The notes beneath the pieces were generated by a model that was not told where the DNA came from, searched no databases, and saw only the letters and a list, made by a program, of their open reading frames with translations. Positions 24,058 to 33,383 of a DNA stretch of 35,384 nucleotides are shown one piece after another (the first letter of the stretch is position 1; the number at the start of each line of letters is the position of its first letter). A program made the translations under genes and the position numbers. This DNA is from Streptantibioticus silvisoli (GTDB taxonomy: Bacteria; Actinomycetota; Actinomycetes; Streptomycetales; Streptomycetaceae). The stretch lies in the NCBI RefSeq assembly GCF_027947535.2, contig NZ_JAAGKO020000066.1:1-35384 (forward strand), written 5' to 3'.

Positions 24058-25347
24058 TTACGCCCGATGGGACTCGCTGAAACCGGGTTCGGCGGCCCCG
24101 GTTCGATCATTTTCCTTCCTTCGCCGCACCGCCGGGGTCGTCAGCACCCGTCCGCCGGCCAGCAGGACGGCGAGCGCCGCGGTGCCGCCGGCCCCCGCCA
24201 CCGCGAAGCCGGCCGGGACGCCGCCGTACTGCGCGACCGGTCCGGCCAGCGCGTTGCCGGCCGAGGCGCCGACCCCGAAGGCGGTGACGAGCCAGGAGAA
24301 CGCCTCGGTGACGGTGCCGGCCGGGGCGTGCCGGTCGACGACCACGAAGGCGCAGGCCAGCGAGGGCGCCAGGAAGACGCCCGCCAGCGCCGCCAGCGCC
24401 GTCATCGCGGCCACCCCCGGGGTCAGCGACAGCGGCCAGTAGGCGAGCGCCAGGCACCCCACCAGGACGCGCAGCCGGCGCCCGGCGTCCCCGGTCCGCG
24501 GCCGGGCACCGTAGGCCAGGCCGCCGGCCAGCGCGCCGGCGCCGAGGGCGGACAGCAGGTAGCTGGAGACCAGGCCGCCGCCGTGCGCGTCGGCGTAGGC
24601 GACCGCGGCCACCGAGATCGAGCCGAGCGCCACGCCGACGAAGAAGAACGAGCCCAGCAGCACGCCGATGCCCGCGGAGCGCAGCGGGCCGAGCCAGTGC
24701 GCCTCGCGGCGTTCGGCCCGCCAGTGGCGCGAGGGCGGCGCGGTGACCACGACCAGCGCGCCGGCCACCCCGACGACGGCCAGCGCGACCAGGACGAAGG
24801 CGGTGGAGGCGGCGGCGACGGTCAGGGTGACCAGCAGCGGGCCGACGGCGTACATCACCTCCTGGGCGGCGGCGTCCAGGGCGTAGGCGGCGTGCACCCG
24901 GTCCTCGGCCCGCCGTACGGCCGCGGGGTCGGCGCCGTCGTCGTCCGGGCGGCCCACCACGCCGGGCCACAGGGCGCGCAGGCCGCCCTCCAGCGGGGGC
25001 GTGGCGAGTCCGGCGACCGCCATCAGCCCGGCGGACGCCCACAGCGGCCGCGGACCGGTCAGGGCGAAGCCCAGCGCCGCCAGGCCGCACACCAGCGCGC
25101 CGCCGAGCATGACGCGGAACTGCCCGTCCCGGTCGACCAGCCGGCCCAGCGCGGGCTGGCCGATCGCGGTGCCGAGTCCGTAGACCGCCGCCAGGGCGCC
25201 GGCCAGCGTGTAGGAGCCGCCGTGCGCCCGGGTGAACAGCAGCACCGCCAGCGCGGCGCTGGCGTTGGGCAGGCGGCCGACCAGGGTGCCGGTCAGCAGC
25301 CGCATCGCGTGCCGGGCGCGCAACAGCTCGCCGTAACCGCCTGCCAT
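24058..25347 (-). CDS. MFS-family transporter
   Basis: The 429-residue protein has about twelve hydrophobic segments and typical MFS loop motifs (GQPALGRLVDRDGQFRVM between helices 2 and 3). Substrate unknown. The ATG at 25347 has GGGGGAG four bases upstream. It is divergent from a LacI regulator and directly precedes pafA with a nine-base gap, so readthrough from its promoter probably contributes to pafA expression. The helix 4-5 loop is long (RPDDDGADPAAVRRAEDR). Confidence 0.85.
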   Translation of the reverse strand: MAGGYGELLRARHAMRLLTGTLVGRLPNASAALAVLLFTRAHGGSYTLAGALAAVYGLGTAIGQPALGRLVDRDGQFRVMLGGALVCGLAALGFALTGPRPLWASAGLMAVAGLATPPLEGGLRALWPGVVGRPDDDGADPAAVRRAEDRVHAAYALDAAAQEVMYAVGPLLVTLTVAAASTAFVLVALAVVGVAGALVVVTAPPSRHWRAERREAHWLGPLRSAGIGVLLGSFFFVGVALGSISVAAVAYADAHGGGLVSSYLLSALGAGALAGGLAYGARPRTGDAGRRLRVLVGCLALAYWPLSLTPGVAAMTALAALAGVFLAPSLACAFVVVDRHAPAGTVTEAFSWLVTAFGVGASAGNALAGPVAQYGGVPAGFAVAGAGGTAALAVLLAGGRVLTTPAVRRRKENDRTGAAEPGFSESHRA

Positions 25348-25400
25348 GGGTCTCCCCCGCTTCCGGGGCCCGGCCGGCTCGGTCGGCGCCCGCGTTAGTA

Positions 25401-25429
25401 ATACGTATAACTTCGAGCGTCATACGTAG
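25401..25429. promoter_or_regulatory. Candidate LacI operators between lacI-type gene and MFS gene
   Basis: Two ATACGTA words (25401 and 25422) lie 21 bp apart, two helical turns, in an AT-rich island; the first is the palindrome ATACGTAT. Minus-strand promoter-like words (GTATTACT) overlap them. The site suits a LacI-family dimer controlling both divergent genes. Confidence 0.5.
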
Positions 25430-25505
25430 CATGGCCCTGCCCCGCCGGTCCAGTGCGGCGGGCGGTCATCGGCGGCGGACGGACGGGGCGAACGGGCGTG
25501 GACGA

Positions 25506-26552
25506 GTGACGGCGGGAAGCGCCCGGGTGACCTCCCGGGACGTCGCGCGGGCCGCGGGGGTCTCGCAGGCCACCGTCTCGCTGGTGCTGGGCGACAAGTG
25601 GCGCGGGCGGGTCTCGGAGCGGACCGCCGGCGCGGTGCGGGCGGCGGCGCAGCGGCTGGAGTACCGGCCCAACCTGGCCGCCCGCTCGCTGCGGCTGGGC
25701 ACCGCCAGGACCGTGCTGCTGGTGGTGCCGGCGCTGACCAACGAGTACTTCGCGCGGGTCTACGCCGGCGCCGAGCGAGTCGCGGCGGAGCACGGCTTCG
25801 GCCTGGTGCTCTACCCGTCGCCGGAGGGCGTGGGACCGGCCAGGGACCCGTTCCCCTCGGCCCGGGCGGCGCTGGACGGGGTGATCGCCTCCTCGATGGC
25901 GGCCGGGGCGCTGCGGGCGATCAGCGGCGCCGCCGGGCCGGGGGCGGGCGGGCTGCCGCTGGTGATGCTGGACAGCGAGCCGGGCGGGCCGGGGACGGCG
26001 GCGACCGTCAACCCGGACCTGGCGCACGGCATGCGGCTGGCCGTCGGCCACCTCGCCGGGCTCGGCCACCGGCGGTTCGCGCACGTGGCGGCGGCGGTGG
26101 ACTCGTGGACCTTCCGGGTGCGCCGGGAGGTCTTCGACGCGGAGGTCGGCGCGCTGGCCGGCGGCTCGGCGGTCCGGGAGACCTCGGGGCTGGACGTGGC
26201 GCGCGGCCGGGACGCGGCGGTGCGGGCGCTGACCGGCCCCGGTCCGCGTCCCACCGCGCTGGTCTGCGACGACGACCTGCTGGCGGCCGGCGCCTGCAAG
26301 GCGGTGCGGCGGCTGGGGCTACGGGTGCCGCAGGACGTGAGCGTGACCGGGTTCGACGACCTGTCGCTGGCCACCGCGGTCGATCCAGAGCTGACGACGG
26401 TGCGGCTGCCGGCCGGCGAGGCGGGCGCCGCGGGCATGCGGGCGCTGCTGGCGGCACTGGCCGGTGAGCCGGCGCCGTCGGCGGAACTGCCGGTGTCGCT
26501 GGTGGTCCGCGGCTCCACGGGCCCGGCCCCCGGGGTACGTCCGAACGGGTGA
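25506..26552 (+). CDS. LacI-family transcriptional regulator
   Basis: The 348-residue protein has the LacI HTH at its start (VTSRDVARAAGVSQATVSLV, followed by YRPNLAARSLRLG hinge). A periplasmic-binding-like sensor domain follows (VLLVVPALTNEYFARVYAGAE; LVCDDDLLAAGACKAVRRLG; VSVTGFDDLSLATAVDPELTTVR). GTG 25506 is preferred by comparison with the usual family start; ATG 25431 and GTG 25527 (GGGAAG upstream) are alternatives. It probably represses the divergent MFS gene, and thus partly pafA. Sensor ligand unknown, likely a sugar or nucleoside. Confidence 0.9.
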   Translation: MTAGSARVTSRDVARAAGVSQATVSLVLGDKWRGRVSERTAGAVRAAAQRLEYRPNLAARSLRLGTARTVLLVVPALTNEYFARVYAGAERVAAEHGFGLVLYPSPEGVGPARDPFPSARAALDGVIASSMAAGALRAISGAAGPGAGGLPLVMLDSEPGGPGTAATVNPDLAHGMRLAVGHLAGLGHRRFAHVAAAVDSWTFRVRREVFDAEVGALAGGSAVRETSGLDVARGRDAAVRALTGPGPRPTALVCDDDLLAAGACKAVRRLGLRVPQDVSVTGFDDLSLATAVDPELTTVRLPAGEAGAAGMRALLAALAGEPAPSAELPVSLVVRGSTGPAPGVRPNG

Positions 26553-26733
26553 CGCAGGCGGCGCGGAACATCACCCGAAGGCGTGAATTCGGGTGCGGCG
26601 GTGCTGTCCGGGACGGGCGACAGCCGCTGCCCCGGGCGGGACGGGCGGGCGATGGCGGGCACCGGGGTGGCGCGACGGGTGCCGGGCCGGCGTCCGCCGC
26701 CGGTCGCCGTGACGGGTCCGGGTGTGGGCCGGG

Positions 26734-27531
26734 TCACTCGTCGGAGTCGGTGCTCTCCGACCCGGCGTCCGGGGTGCTGTCGTCGGCGCCGGTGTCGGCG
26801 GCGTCGTCGTCGGCCGACGGCTCCGCGTCCTCACCGGCCTCCAGCAGCTGGGTCAGCTGGGCGCCCAGCACCCGGCGGAACTTGCGCTGCTGGGGGCGGG
26901 TGCGGTCCAGCACCGCAACCTCCAACTGCTCGGCGGTCAGGCGCCGTTCGCCACCGTTGTTGTCCCGGGCGAGGGAGTCGACGGCGAGCTTGAGCGCCTC
27001 GGTGAGGGTGAAACCGTCACGGTGCCGCTGGTCGAGGTAGGTGCCGATCTGGTCGGAGTTGCCGCCGACCGCCACCGCGCCGTGCTCGTCGACGATGGAA
27101 CCGTCGTGCGGCAGCCGGTAGATCTGGTCCTCCTCCGGCGCCGATCCGACCTCGGCGACGATGAGTTCGACCTCGTAGGGCTTCTCGCCGACGCTGGAGA
27201 AGATGGTGCCCAGCGTCTGCGCGTAGACGTTGGCGAGCCCCCGCGCGGTGACGTCCTGCCGGTCGTAGGTGTAGCCGCGCAGGTCGGCGTAGCGGACGCC
27301 GCCGATGCGCAGGTTCTCGAACTCGTTGTACTTGCCGACGGCGGCGAACGCGATGCGGTCGTAGATCTCGCTGACCTTGTGCAGCGCGCGGGACGGGTTC
27401 TCAGCGACGAAGAGGATGCCGTCGGTGTACTGCAACACGACGACGCTGCGGCCGCGCGCGATGCCCTTGCGGGCGTATTCGGCGCGGTCCGCCATGGCCT
27501 GCTGGGGTGAGACGTAGAACGGCGTCGACAC
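26734..27531 (-). CDS. prcA: 20S proteasome alpha subunit PrcA
   Basis: The 265-residue protein starts [34 protein letters not shown], with the alpha-subunit N-terminal gate helix, and contains [20 protein letters not shown] Ser/Asp/Glu-rich tail follows (about 235-265). It forms the outer rings of the core particle that dock the Arc/Mpa ATPase. The start is GTG at 27531 with AAGGGA about ten bases upstream. It lies 86 bp after prcB, a wider gap than the near-overlap in many relatives. Confidence 0.97.
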   Translation of the reverse strand: MSTPFYVSPQQAMADRAEYARKGIARGRSVVVLQYTDGILFVAENPSRALHKVSEIYDRIAFAAVGKYNEFENLRIGGVRYADLRGYTYDRQDVTARGLANVYAQTLGTIFSSVGEKPYEVELIVAEVGSAPEEDQIYRLPHDGSIVDEHGAVAVGGNSDQIGTYLDQRHRDGFTLTEALKLAVDSLARDNNGGERRLTAEQLEVAVLDRTRPQQRKFRRVLGAQLTQLLEAGEDAEPSADDDAADTGADDSTPDAGSESTDSDE

Positions 27532-27617
27532 CGGTTATCCGTCCCTTTCTGTCAGTGGTGAGGTTGGCCCGGCCGGCGGGCGCCGGCGGAATGTCCCGGT
27601 CATGTGCGCGGGGCGCC

Positions 27618-28463
27618 TTACAGGACCCCGGCCCGCGGGCCGTCGGGCTCCTCCTGGCGGCGCTCGTGGACGGCGCGGACGACCTCGGACGCCTCGGCCT
27701 CCGTCAGCCTGCGGAAGCCGTCCTCGGTGATGACGGTGATGATGGGGAAGATCCGCCGGGCCAGGTCCGGACCGCCGGTGGCCGAGTCGTCGTCGGCGGC
27801 GTCGTACAGCGCCTGGACGACCGCGGTGACCGTCTGGCCCTCGCTCAGGTCGCGGCGGTAGAGCTTCTTGAGCGAGCCGCGGGCGAAGACCGAGCCGGAG
27901 CCGGTGGCGGAGTAGCCGTGCTCCTCCGAGCGGCCGCCGGTGACGTCGTAGGAGAAGATCCGGCCGCGGCCGCGGTCGGTGTCGTAACCGGCGAAGACCG
28001 GGACCACGGCCAGGCCCTGCATGGCCATGCCGAGGTTGCCGCGGATCATGGTGGACAGCCGGTTGGCCTTGCCCTCCAGCGACAGCGTGGCGCCCTCGAT
28101 CTTCTCGTAGTGCTCCAGCTCCAGCTGGAAGAGCTTGACCATCTCGATGGCGAGCCCCGCGGTGCCGGCGATGCCGACCGCGGAGTACTCGTCGGCCGGG
28201 AAGACCTTCTCGATGTCGCGCTGGGCGATGACGTTGCCCATGGTGGCGCGCCGGTCACCGGCGAGCACCACGCCGCCGGGGAAGGTCGCGGCGACGATGG
28301 TGGTGCCGTGCGGCAGTTCCACCGCGCCCTGCACCACCGGAAGCGGGCGGCCCCCCGGCAGTACCTCGGGCGCGTGCGAGCCCAGGAAGTCCAGGAACGA
28401 CGACGAGCCGGGCGTCAGGAAGGCGGCCGGCAGACGCCCGGTGCTACGAGTGTTGGCTTCCAC
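27618..28463 (-). CDS. prcB: 20S proteasome beta subunit PrcB
   Basis: The 281-residue precursor has a 53-residue propeptide ending LPHG before the mature N terminus T54-T-I-V, the catalytic threonine. The conserved [25 protein letters not shown] supplies the lysine and aspartate region. It forms the inner proteolytic rings, activated by self-cleavage. The frame is open to 28490, but GTG at 28463 is chosen, with AAGGA six bases upstream. It is 197 bp downstream of pup, with a large palindrome in between. Confidence 0.97.
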   Translation of the reverse strand: MEANTRSTGRLPAAFLTPGSSSFLDFLGSHAPEVLPGGRPLPVVQGAVELPHGTTIVAATFPGGVVLAGDRRATMGNVIAQRDIEKVFPADEYSAVGIAGTAGLAIEMVKLFQLELEHYEKIEGATLSLEGKANRLSTMIRGNLGMAMQGLAVVPVFAGYDTDRGRGRIFSYDVTGGRSEEHGYSATGSGSVFARGSLKKLYRRDLSEGQTVTAVVQALYDAADDDSATGGPDLARRIFPIITVITEDGFRRLTEAEASEVVRAVHERRQEEPDGPRAGVL

Positions 28464-28609
28464 ACGTTGTCCTTCCACGAAAGTCCACAAAGTCCACGGA
28501 GACTGACCGGCCGACTTCCATCCCTCCGGCGGGACCGGCCGGAACCTCGGTCACTGATCATCACAGGTGATCACTGCACGGACCATACCCCTGGCCGCGT
28601 GACTCATCC

Positions 28610-28643
28610 GCCGGTGCCCGCGGCGATCGCCGCGGGCACCGGC
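28610..28643. terminator. Perfect 34-bp palindrome between pup and prcB
   Basis: GCCGGTGCCCGCGGCGA is followed directly by its reverse complement, so 17-bp arms meet with no spacer. It begins 18 bp beyond the pup stop. As RNA it would be a very stable hairpin able to terminate or attenuate transcription into prcBA, or to stabilise the pup mRNA 3' end. Confidence 0.7.
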
Positions 28644-28660
28644 GAACGGCAGGGCGGGAG

Positions 28661-28876
28661 TTACTCCCCGCCCTTCTGGACGAAACTGCGCACGAAGTCC
28701 TCGGCGTTCTCCTCCAGGACGTCGTCGATCTCGTCCAGGACGGAGTCCACGTCGTCGGAGAGCTTCTCCTGGCGCTCCTTGAGCTCCTCGGAGGACTGTG
28801 CCTCCGGCTCGGTCTCCTCGGTCTCCTCGGTGGAACGCGTCGCCCGCTGCTGCCCGCCGGTGTCGTTGGTAGCCAT
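28661..28876 (-). CDS. pup: Prokaryotic ubiquitin-like protein Pup
   Basis: A 71-residue acidic, disordered protein ending FVQKGGE. The C-terminal half (EELKERQEKLSDDVDSVLDEIDDVLEENAEDFV region) is the segment that binds the Arc coiled coil. PafA joins its last residue to lysines of targets. The final codon is GAG, so Pup is made in the ligation-ready Glu form and does not need deamidation by Dop, in contrast to the GGQ form of Mycobacterium. GAGGGG three bases before the ATG at 28876 is the ribosome-binding site. It is too short to be conspicuous, but identity is secure. Confidence 0.97.
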   Translation of the reverse strand: MATNDTGGQQRATRSTEETEETEPEAQSSEELKERQEKLSDDVDSVLDEIDDVLEENAEDFVRSFVQKGGE

Positions 28877-28913
28877 GTGCCCCTCACCCCGCTCGGTTGC
28901 ATGTCCTACAAGA

Positions 28914-28924
28914 TCAGACCCTAC
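28914..28924 (-). promoter_or_regulatory. Candidate pup promoter element shared with arc
   Basis: Minus-strand GTAGGGTCTGA lies 38 bases upstream of the pup start and contains TAGGGT (28923-28918), a perfect Streptomyces -10 (TAGRRT). The same 11-mer is 35 bases upstream of arc. A second TTGTAGG copy lies 15 bp downstream. No convincing -35 is seen. Confidence 0.5.
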
Positions 28925-29035
28925 AAGGCGGCTGCGACATCGGCCCTGCCGCCGGAACGGCCGCCGGGTCCTGGCGACCGCCCGCCCCCTTCCGCGCCCG
29001 GGAGCCACCGGGATGATTCCCTCCCGGAGGCCCTT

Positions 29036-30547
29036 TCAGCCCCCGGACAGCACCCGGACCAGTTCCTCGGCCGTGCGGCACCGGTCCAGCAGGCTCTCGA
29101 CGTGCTCCTTGGTGCCGCGCAGCGGTTCCATGGTCGGGACCCGCTGCAACGAGTCGTGGCCGGGGACGTCGAAGATCACCGAGTCCCAGGAGGCCGCCGC
29201 CACGTCGTCGGCGTACTGCTCCAGGCAGCGGCCGCGGAAGTAGGCGCGGGTGTCCTCCGGAGGCTTGTCACGCGCCCGGGCGACCTCGCGCTCGTCCAGC
29301 AGCCGCTTCATGCGCCCGCGGGCCGCCAGCCGGTTGTACAGGCCCTTGTCGGGGCGTACGTCGGCGTACTGGAGGTCGACCAGGTGCAGCCGGGCGGCGT
29401 CCCAGCCGAGGGCGTCGCGGCGGCGGTAGCCCTCCAGCAGTTCCCGCTTGGCCAGCCAGTCCAGCTCGCCGGACAGGCTCATCGGATCGGTCTCCAGCCG
29501 GCCCAGCACGTCCTCCCAGCGGGCCAGCACGTCCTTGGTCTGCTCGTCCGCGTCGGTGCCGTACCGGTCCTCGACGTACTTCCTGGCCAGCTCGTAGTAC
29601 TCCATCTGCAACTGCACCGCGGTCAGCCGGCGGCCGCTGCGCAGCCTGACCAGGTGCTTCAGGTCCGGGTCGTGCGAGACCTGGTGCAGGGTGCGCACCG
29701 GCTGGTCGACGGCGAGGTCCACCGCGATGAAGCCGTCCTCGATCATCGACAGCACCAGGGCGGTGGTGCCGAGCTTGAGGTAGGTGGAGATCTCCGACAG
29801 GTTGGCGTCACCGATGATGACGTGCAGCCTGCGGTACTTCTCCGCGTCGGAGTGCGGCTCGTCGCGGGTGTTGATGATCGGGCGCTTGAGAGTGGTCTCC
29901 AGGCCGACCTCGACCTCGAAGTAGTCGGCGCGCTGGCTGATCTGGAAGCCGTCCTCGCCGCCGTCCTGCCCCAGGCCCACCCGGCCGGCGCCGCACACCA
30001 CCTGGCGCGAGACGAAGAACGGGGTCAGGTGCCGGACGATGTCGGAGAACGCCGTCTCCCGCTTCATCAGGTAGTTCTCGTGGGTGCCGTAGGAGGCGCC
30101 CTTGTTGTCGGTGTTGTTCTTGTACAGGTGGATCGGCTGGGTGCCGGGGACCTGGGCGGCCAGCTCGGCGGCCTCGGCCATGATCCGCTCGCCGGCCTTG
30201 TCCCACAGCACGGCGTCGCGCGGGTTGGTCACCTCGGGCGAGCTGTACTCGGGGTGTGCGTGGTCGACGTAGAGGCGGGCGCCGTTGGTGAGGATGACGT
30301 TGGCCAGGCCGATGTCCTCGTCGGTGAGCTGGCTGGAGTCCGCGGTGTCCCGGGCCAGGTCGAAGCCCCTGGCGTCGCGCAGTGGGTTCTCCTCCTCGAA
30401 GTCCCACCGGGCCCGCCGCGCCCGGTGCATCGCCGCCGCGTAGGCGTTCACGATCTGGGACGAGGTGAGCATGGCGTTGGCATTGGGGTGCCCGGCGACG
30501 GAGATCCCGTACTCCGTCTCGATCCCCATTACTCGCCGTACGGTCAT
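29036..30547 (-). CDS. dop: Dop, depupylase/deamidase of Pup
   Basis: The 503-residue protein is a paralogue of Paf[11 protein letters not shown] with Glu10, [14 protein letters not shown] with the catalytic Asp95, [19 protein letters not shown] and [22 protein letters not shown]. It differs by the Dop-loop insertion (about 40-80, including [17 protein letters not shown]), which identifies Dop over PafA. It removes Pup from substrates. Because Pup here already ends in Glu, its deamidase activity would be dispensable for ligation. GGAGG five bases before the ATG at 30547 fixes the start. Confidence 0.97.
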   Translation of the reverse strand: MTVRRVMGIETEYGISVAGHPNANAMLTSSQIVNAYAAAMHRARRARWDFEEENPLRDARGFDLARDTADSSQLTDEDIGLANVILTNGARLYVDHAHPEYSSPEVTNPRDAVLWDKAGERIMAEAAELAAQVPGTQPIHLYKNNTDNKGASYGTHENYLMKRETAFSDIVRHLTPFFVSRQVVCGAGRVGLGQDGGEDGFQISQRADYFEVEVGLETTLKRPIINTRDEPHSDAEKYRRLHVIIGDANLSEISTYLKLGTTALVLSMIEDGFIAVDLAVDQPVRTLHQVSHDPDLKHLVRLRSGRRLTAVQLQMEYYELARKYVEDRYGTDADEQTKDVLARWEDVLGRLETDPMSLSGELDWLAKRELLEGYRRRDALGWDAARLHLVDLQYADVRPDKGLYNRLAARGRMKRLLDEREVARARDKPPEDTRAYFRGRCLEQYADDVAAASWDSVIFDVPGHDSLQRVPTMEPLRGTKEHVESLLDRCRTAEELVRVLSGG

Positions 30548-30676
30548 ACGGCCCTCCTTGCGCGTGGCGCGGTACCGCCGAGCGTAGAGCGGAATGGGTG
30601 CCGGCGGCGGCTCGTCGCGTGGGCGTCGTGCACGGCGTTCACTCCTCGGCTCGGTGCGGGACCCCGGAAAGCAGGT

Positions 30677-30712
30677 CCGGCCGCGGGTACCGGGGTCGGT
30701 ACCCACGGCCGG
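30677..30712 (-). terminator. Hairpin after arc
   Basis: CCGGCCGCGGGTACCG pairs with CGGTACCCACGGCCGG, 16 bp with a single mismatch, around a GGGT loop, 8 bp beyond the arc stop. A short TTTCC follows on the minus strand. It probably separates arc from dop transcription. Confidence 0.75.
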
Positions 30713-30720
30713 GTGAGGTG

Positions 30721-32487
30721 TTACAGGTACTGCCCGGTGTTGGCCACGGTGTCGATCGAGCGACCGGTGTCGGCGCCCTGCTTGCCGGTGACGAGCGTGC
30801 GGATGAAGACGATCCGCTCGCCCTTCTTGCCGGAGATGCGGGCCCAGTCGTCCGGGTTGGTGGTGTTGGGCAGGTCCTCGTTCTCCTTGAACTCGTCCAC
30901 GCAGGCGGACAGCAGGTGGGCGACCCGCAGGCCCTTCTGGTCGTGGTCGAGGAAGTCCTTGATCGCCATCTTCTTGGCCCGGTCCACGATGTTCTGGATC
31001 ATGGCGCCGGAGTTGAAGTCCTTGAAGTACAGGACCTCCTTGTCACCGTTGGCGTAGGTGACCTCCAGGAAGCGGTTCTCCTCGGACTCGGCGTACATCC
31101 GCTCGACGACCGACTGGATCATCGCGCCGACGGTCGCCTCCCGCGACTCCCCGTGCTCCGCCCGGTCGTCCTTGTGCAGCGGCAGGCTGGCGGTGAGGTA
31201 CTTGGAGAAGATGTCCTTGGCGGCCTCGGCGTCCGGACGCTCGATCTTGATCTTCACGTCGAGGCGGCCGGGCCGCAGGATCGCCGGGTCGATCATGTCC
31301 TCGCGGTTGGAGGCGCCGATCACGATGACGTTCTCCAGCCCCTCCACGCCGTCGATCTCGGCGAGCAGCTGCGGGACGATGGTGTTCTCCACGTCCGAGC
31401 TGACACCGGAGCCGCGGGTGCGGAACAGCGACTCCATCTCGTCGAAGAAGACGATGACCGGCGTGCCCTCGCTGGCCTTCTCCCGGGCCCGCTGGAAGAC
31501 CAGGCGGATGTGCCGCTCGGTCTCACCGACGTACTTGTTGAGCAGCTCGGGGCCCTTGATGTTGAGGAAGTAGCTCTTGCCCGCCGGCCGGCCGGTGACC
31601 TCGGCGACCTTCTTGGCAAGGGAGTTGGCGACGGCCTTGGCGATGAGCGTCTTGCCGCAGCCGGGCGGACCGTACAGCAGCACGCCCTTCGGCGGCCGCA
31701 GTTCGTGCTCCTTGAACAGGTCGGGATGCAGGTACGGCAGCTCGACCGCGTCCCGGATCGACTCGATCTGGCCCCGCAGGCCGCCGATCCGCTCGTAGTC
31801 GATGTCCGGGACCTCTTCGAGGACCAGCTCCTCGACCTCGCTCTTGGGCACGACCTCGTAGACGTAGCCCGAGCGCGGGTCGAGCAGCAGGGCGTCGCCG
31901 GCCCGGATGCTGATGTCGAGCAGCGGTTCGGCGAGCCGGACCACCCGTTCCTCGTCGGTGTGGCCCACCACCAGCGCGCGGTCGCCGCCCTCCAGGATCT
32001 CCTTGAGGGTGACGATGTCCCCGACGCGCTCGAAGGTCATCGCCTCGACGACGTTGAGCGCCTCGTTGAGCATGACCTCCTGGCCACGCCGCAGTTCGGA
32101 CAGTTCGACCGACGGGCTGACGTTCACCCGCAGCTTGCGACCGCCGGTGAAGATGTCGGCGGTGTCGTCCTCGTTCGCCTGCAGGAAGACGCCGAAACCG
32201 GCTGGCGGCTGTGCCAGCCGGTCGACCTCCTCCTTGAGGGCCACGATCTGGTCGCGGGCCTCGCGCAGGGTGTTGGCGAGCCGCTCGTTGTGCGTGGAAA
32301 CGCCGGACAGGTTGCTCTGCAGCTCGACGATCCGCTCCTCGAGAATTCTCGTGTGACGCGGAGAGTCGGCGAGCTTGCGTCGCAGGACGGCGATCTCCTG
32401 CTCAAGAAAGGCCACCTGGCTCGCGGGGTCCTCCGAACCCCGTGCGGGCCGGTCGCCACGGTTGATGTCGTCGTCGTGGGCTGCCAC
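30721..32487 (-). CDS. arc: Proteasomal AAA ATPase Arc/Mpa
   Basis: The 588-residue ATPase has an N-terminal coiled coil (about 24-92) that binds Pup, OB domains (about 97-225), Walker A GPPGCGKT (273-280), Walker B FFDE (347-350) and the AAA second region of homology ([17 protein letters not shown]). It ends GQYL, the tail that opens the PrcA gate. It unfolds pupylated proteins and feeds them to the core. The GTG at 32487 with GGAGG eight bases upstream was chosen; the frame extends three codons further. Confidence 0.97.
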   Translation of the reverse strand: MAAHDDDINRGDRPARGSEDPASQVAFLEQEIAVLRRKLADSPRHTRILEERIVELQSNLSGVSTHNERLANTLREARDQIVALKEEVDRLAQPPAGFGVFLQANEDDTADIFTGGRKLRVNVSPSVELSELRRGQEVMLNEALNVVEAMTFERVGDIVTLKEILEGGDRALVVGHTDEERVVRLAEPLLDISIRAGDALLLDPRSGYVYEVVPKSEVEELVLEEVPDIDYERIGGLRGQIESIRDAVELPYLHPDLFKEHELRPPKGVLLYGPPGCGKTLIAKAVANSLAKKVAEVTGRPAGKSYFLNIKGPELLNKYVGETERHIRLVFQRAREKASEGTPVIVFFDEMESLFRTRGSGVSSDVENTIVPQLLAEIDGVEGLENVIVIGASNREDMIDPAILRPGRLDVKIKIERPDAEAAKDIFSKYLTASLPLHKDDRAEHGESREATVGAMIQSVVERMYAESEENRFLEVTYANGDKEVLYFKDFNSGAMIQNIVDRAKKMAIKDFLDHDQKGLRVAHLLSACVDEFKENEDLPNTTNPDDWARISGKKGERIVFIRTLVTGKQGADTGRSIDTVANTGQYL

Positions 32488-32521
32488 GGTCCTCACCTCC
32501 TCCAGGGGGAGCTGGACGCTT

Positions 32522-32553
32522 TCAGACCCTACCTGGGCCGGTGCAGGTTGAAA
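32522..32553 (-). promoter_or_regulatory. Candidate arc promoter
   Basis: Minus strand: TTTCAA (32553-32548), a 16-bp spacer, then TAGGGT (32531-32526), followed by CTGA. The 11-mer GTAGGGTCTGA is shared with the pup upstream region at nearly the same distance from the start. Apart from this, the 373-bp gap between arc and the ferredoxin gene shows only GC-rich sequence and a short tandem repeat. Confidence 0.45.
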
Positions 32554-32810
32554 CCCCTAGATCACAAACCCGGTCGGGGTCTGTCCGATCTTCACCCTTG
32601 CGCGCGCCCCCCGCTGGGGGAGATACCCAGCGAACCGCATGGGAAAGCGACCGGTTGTATCGTCAGTTTGGTCAACACCCGCCAGGAACGGTTATTCCCG
32701 GCGCCCGGAGCACCGCGGCGCGGCCCCCCGGGGCCTGCTCCACCCGGGTCCGCGGCGGGTGGCGGACGGCGGCGGGGGACCCCGGGCAGCCGGCCGAACA
32801 CCGACGAGAC

Positions 32811-32846
32811 AGCGAAGAACACCGAAGAACACCGAAGAACACCGAA
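32811..32846. repeat. 10-bp tandem repeat (ACCGAAGAAC) before ferredoxin gene
   Basis: ACCGAAGAAC occurs at 32821 and 32831, with partial copies before (GCGAAGAAC) and after (ACCGAA). The repeat is AT/purine-richer than its surroundings and ends 14 bases before the GTG start, so it lies in the leader of the ferredoxin mRNA. Confidence 0.8.
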
Positions 32847-32860
32847 CCAGCGAGGTAGGC

Positions 32861-33151
32861 GTGAGCGAGGCGGCGGACGAGGCCCTTGAGGTCTGGATCG
32901 ACCAGGACCTGTGCACCGGCGACGGGATCTGCGCCCAGTACGCGCCCGAGGTCTTCGAGCTGGACGTCGACGGCCTGGCCTACGTCAAGGGCGACGACGA
33001 CGAGCTGCGGGCCGAGCCCGGGGCCACCGTCCCGGTGCCGCCGATCCTGCTGAACGACATCGTGGATTCCGCCAAGGAGTGCCCGGGCGACTGCATCCAC
33101 GTACGCCGGGTCCGCGACCGCGTCGAGGTGCACGGCCCCGACGCCTCCTGA
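32861..33151 (+). CDS. Ferredoxin, single-cluster, CxxDxxC type
   Basis: The 96-residue protein contains C18-T-G-D21-G-I-C24 and C74-P-G-D-C78. The spacing C-x2-D-x2-C with a distant Cys-Pro matches single-cluster [3Fe-4S] or Asp-ligated [4Fe-4S] ferredoxins that serve cytochromes P450 and other oxygenases in actinomycetes. Residues 44-60 are an acidic insertion. GAGG five bases before GTG 32861 fixes the start. Redox partner unknown; no P450 or reductase is in the window. It is divergent from arc. Confidence 0.9.
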   Translation: MSEAADEALEVWIDQDLCTGDGICAQYAPEVFELDVDGLAYVKGDDDELRAEPGATVPVPPILLNDIVDSAKECPGDCIHVRRVRDRVEVHGPDAS

Positions 33152-33207
33152 CCCGGGGCGCCCTGCTGCGGTGCCTGGCGGATCGGGGCCCACGGCTTCG
33201 GTGCCTG

Positions 33208-33227
33208 CGTCCCGGGCGCCCGGGACG
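33208..33227 (+). terminator. 20-bp perfect palindrome after ferredoxin gene
   Basis: CGTCCCGGGC followed directly by GCCCGGGACG, 56 bp past the ferredoxin stop, in the gap before a convergent gene. A probable hairpin terminator; no U-tract beyond GGTTAT. Confidence 0.5.
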
Positions 33228-33383
33228 GGTTATGCCGTAGGCGAACGCCCCCGGGGACGGGTTCCGGCCGGCCCCGATCGTTTCCGGACACCCGCCGCGG
33301 GCGGTGCACATCCGTCCCACCCGCCTCGGGCGCCTCCGCGGCCCCAGCGGCCGGCACCGGCCGCGCCGGAAAAAACCCTTATG

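Noticed and set aside
28551-28572. TGATCA repeats and TCACAGGTGA dyad upstream of prcB as a specific regulator site
   Set aside because: Short self-complementary words; no known regulator motif or promoter spacing could be established.
30105-30125. TTGTCGGTG, a perfect RecA-NDp first box, on the plus strand
   Set aside because: It lies inside dop, antisense to the conserved N-N-T-D-N-K codons; no TAnnnT follows at the proper spacing and no plus-strand gene starts nearby.
28877-32889. Long plus-strand frames opposite dop and arc
   Set aside because: Val/Leu/Asp-rich antisense of two certain genes.
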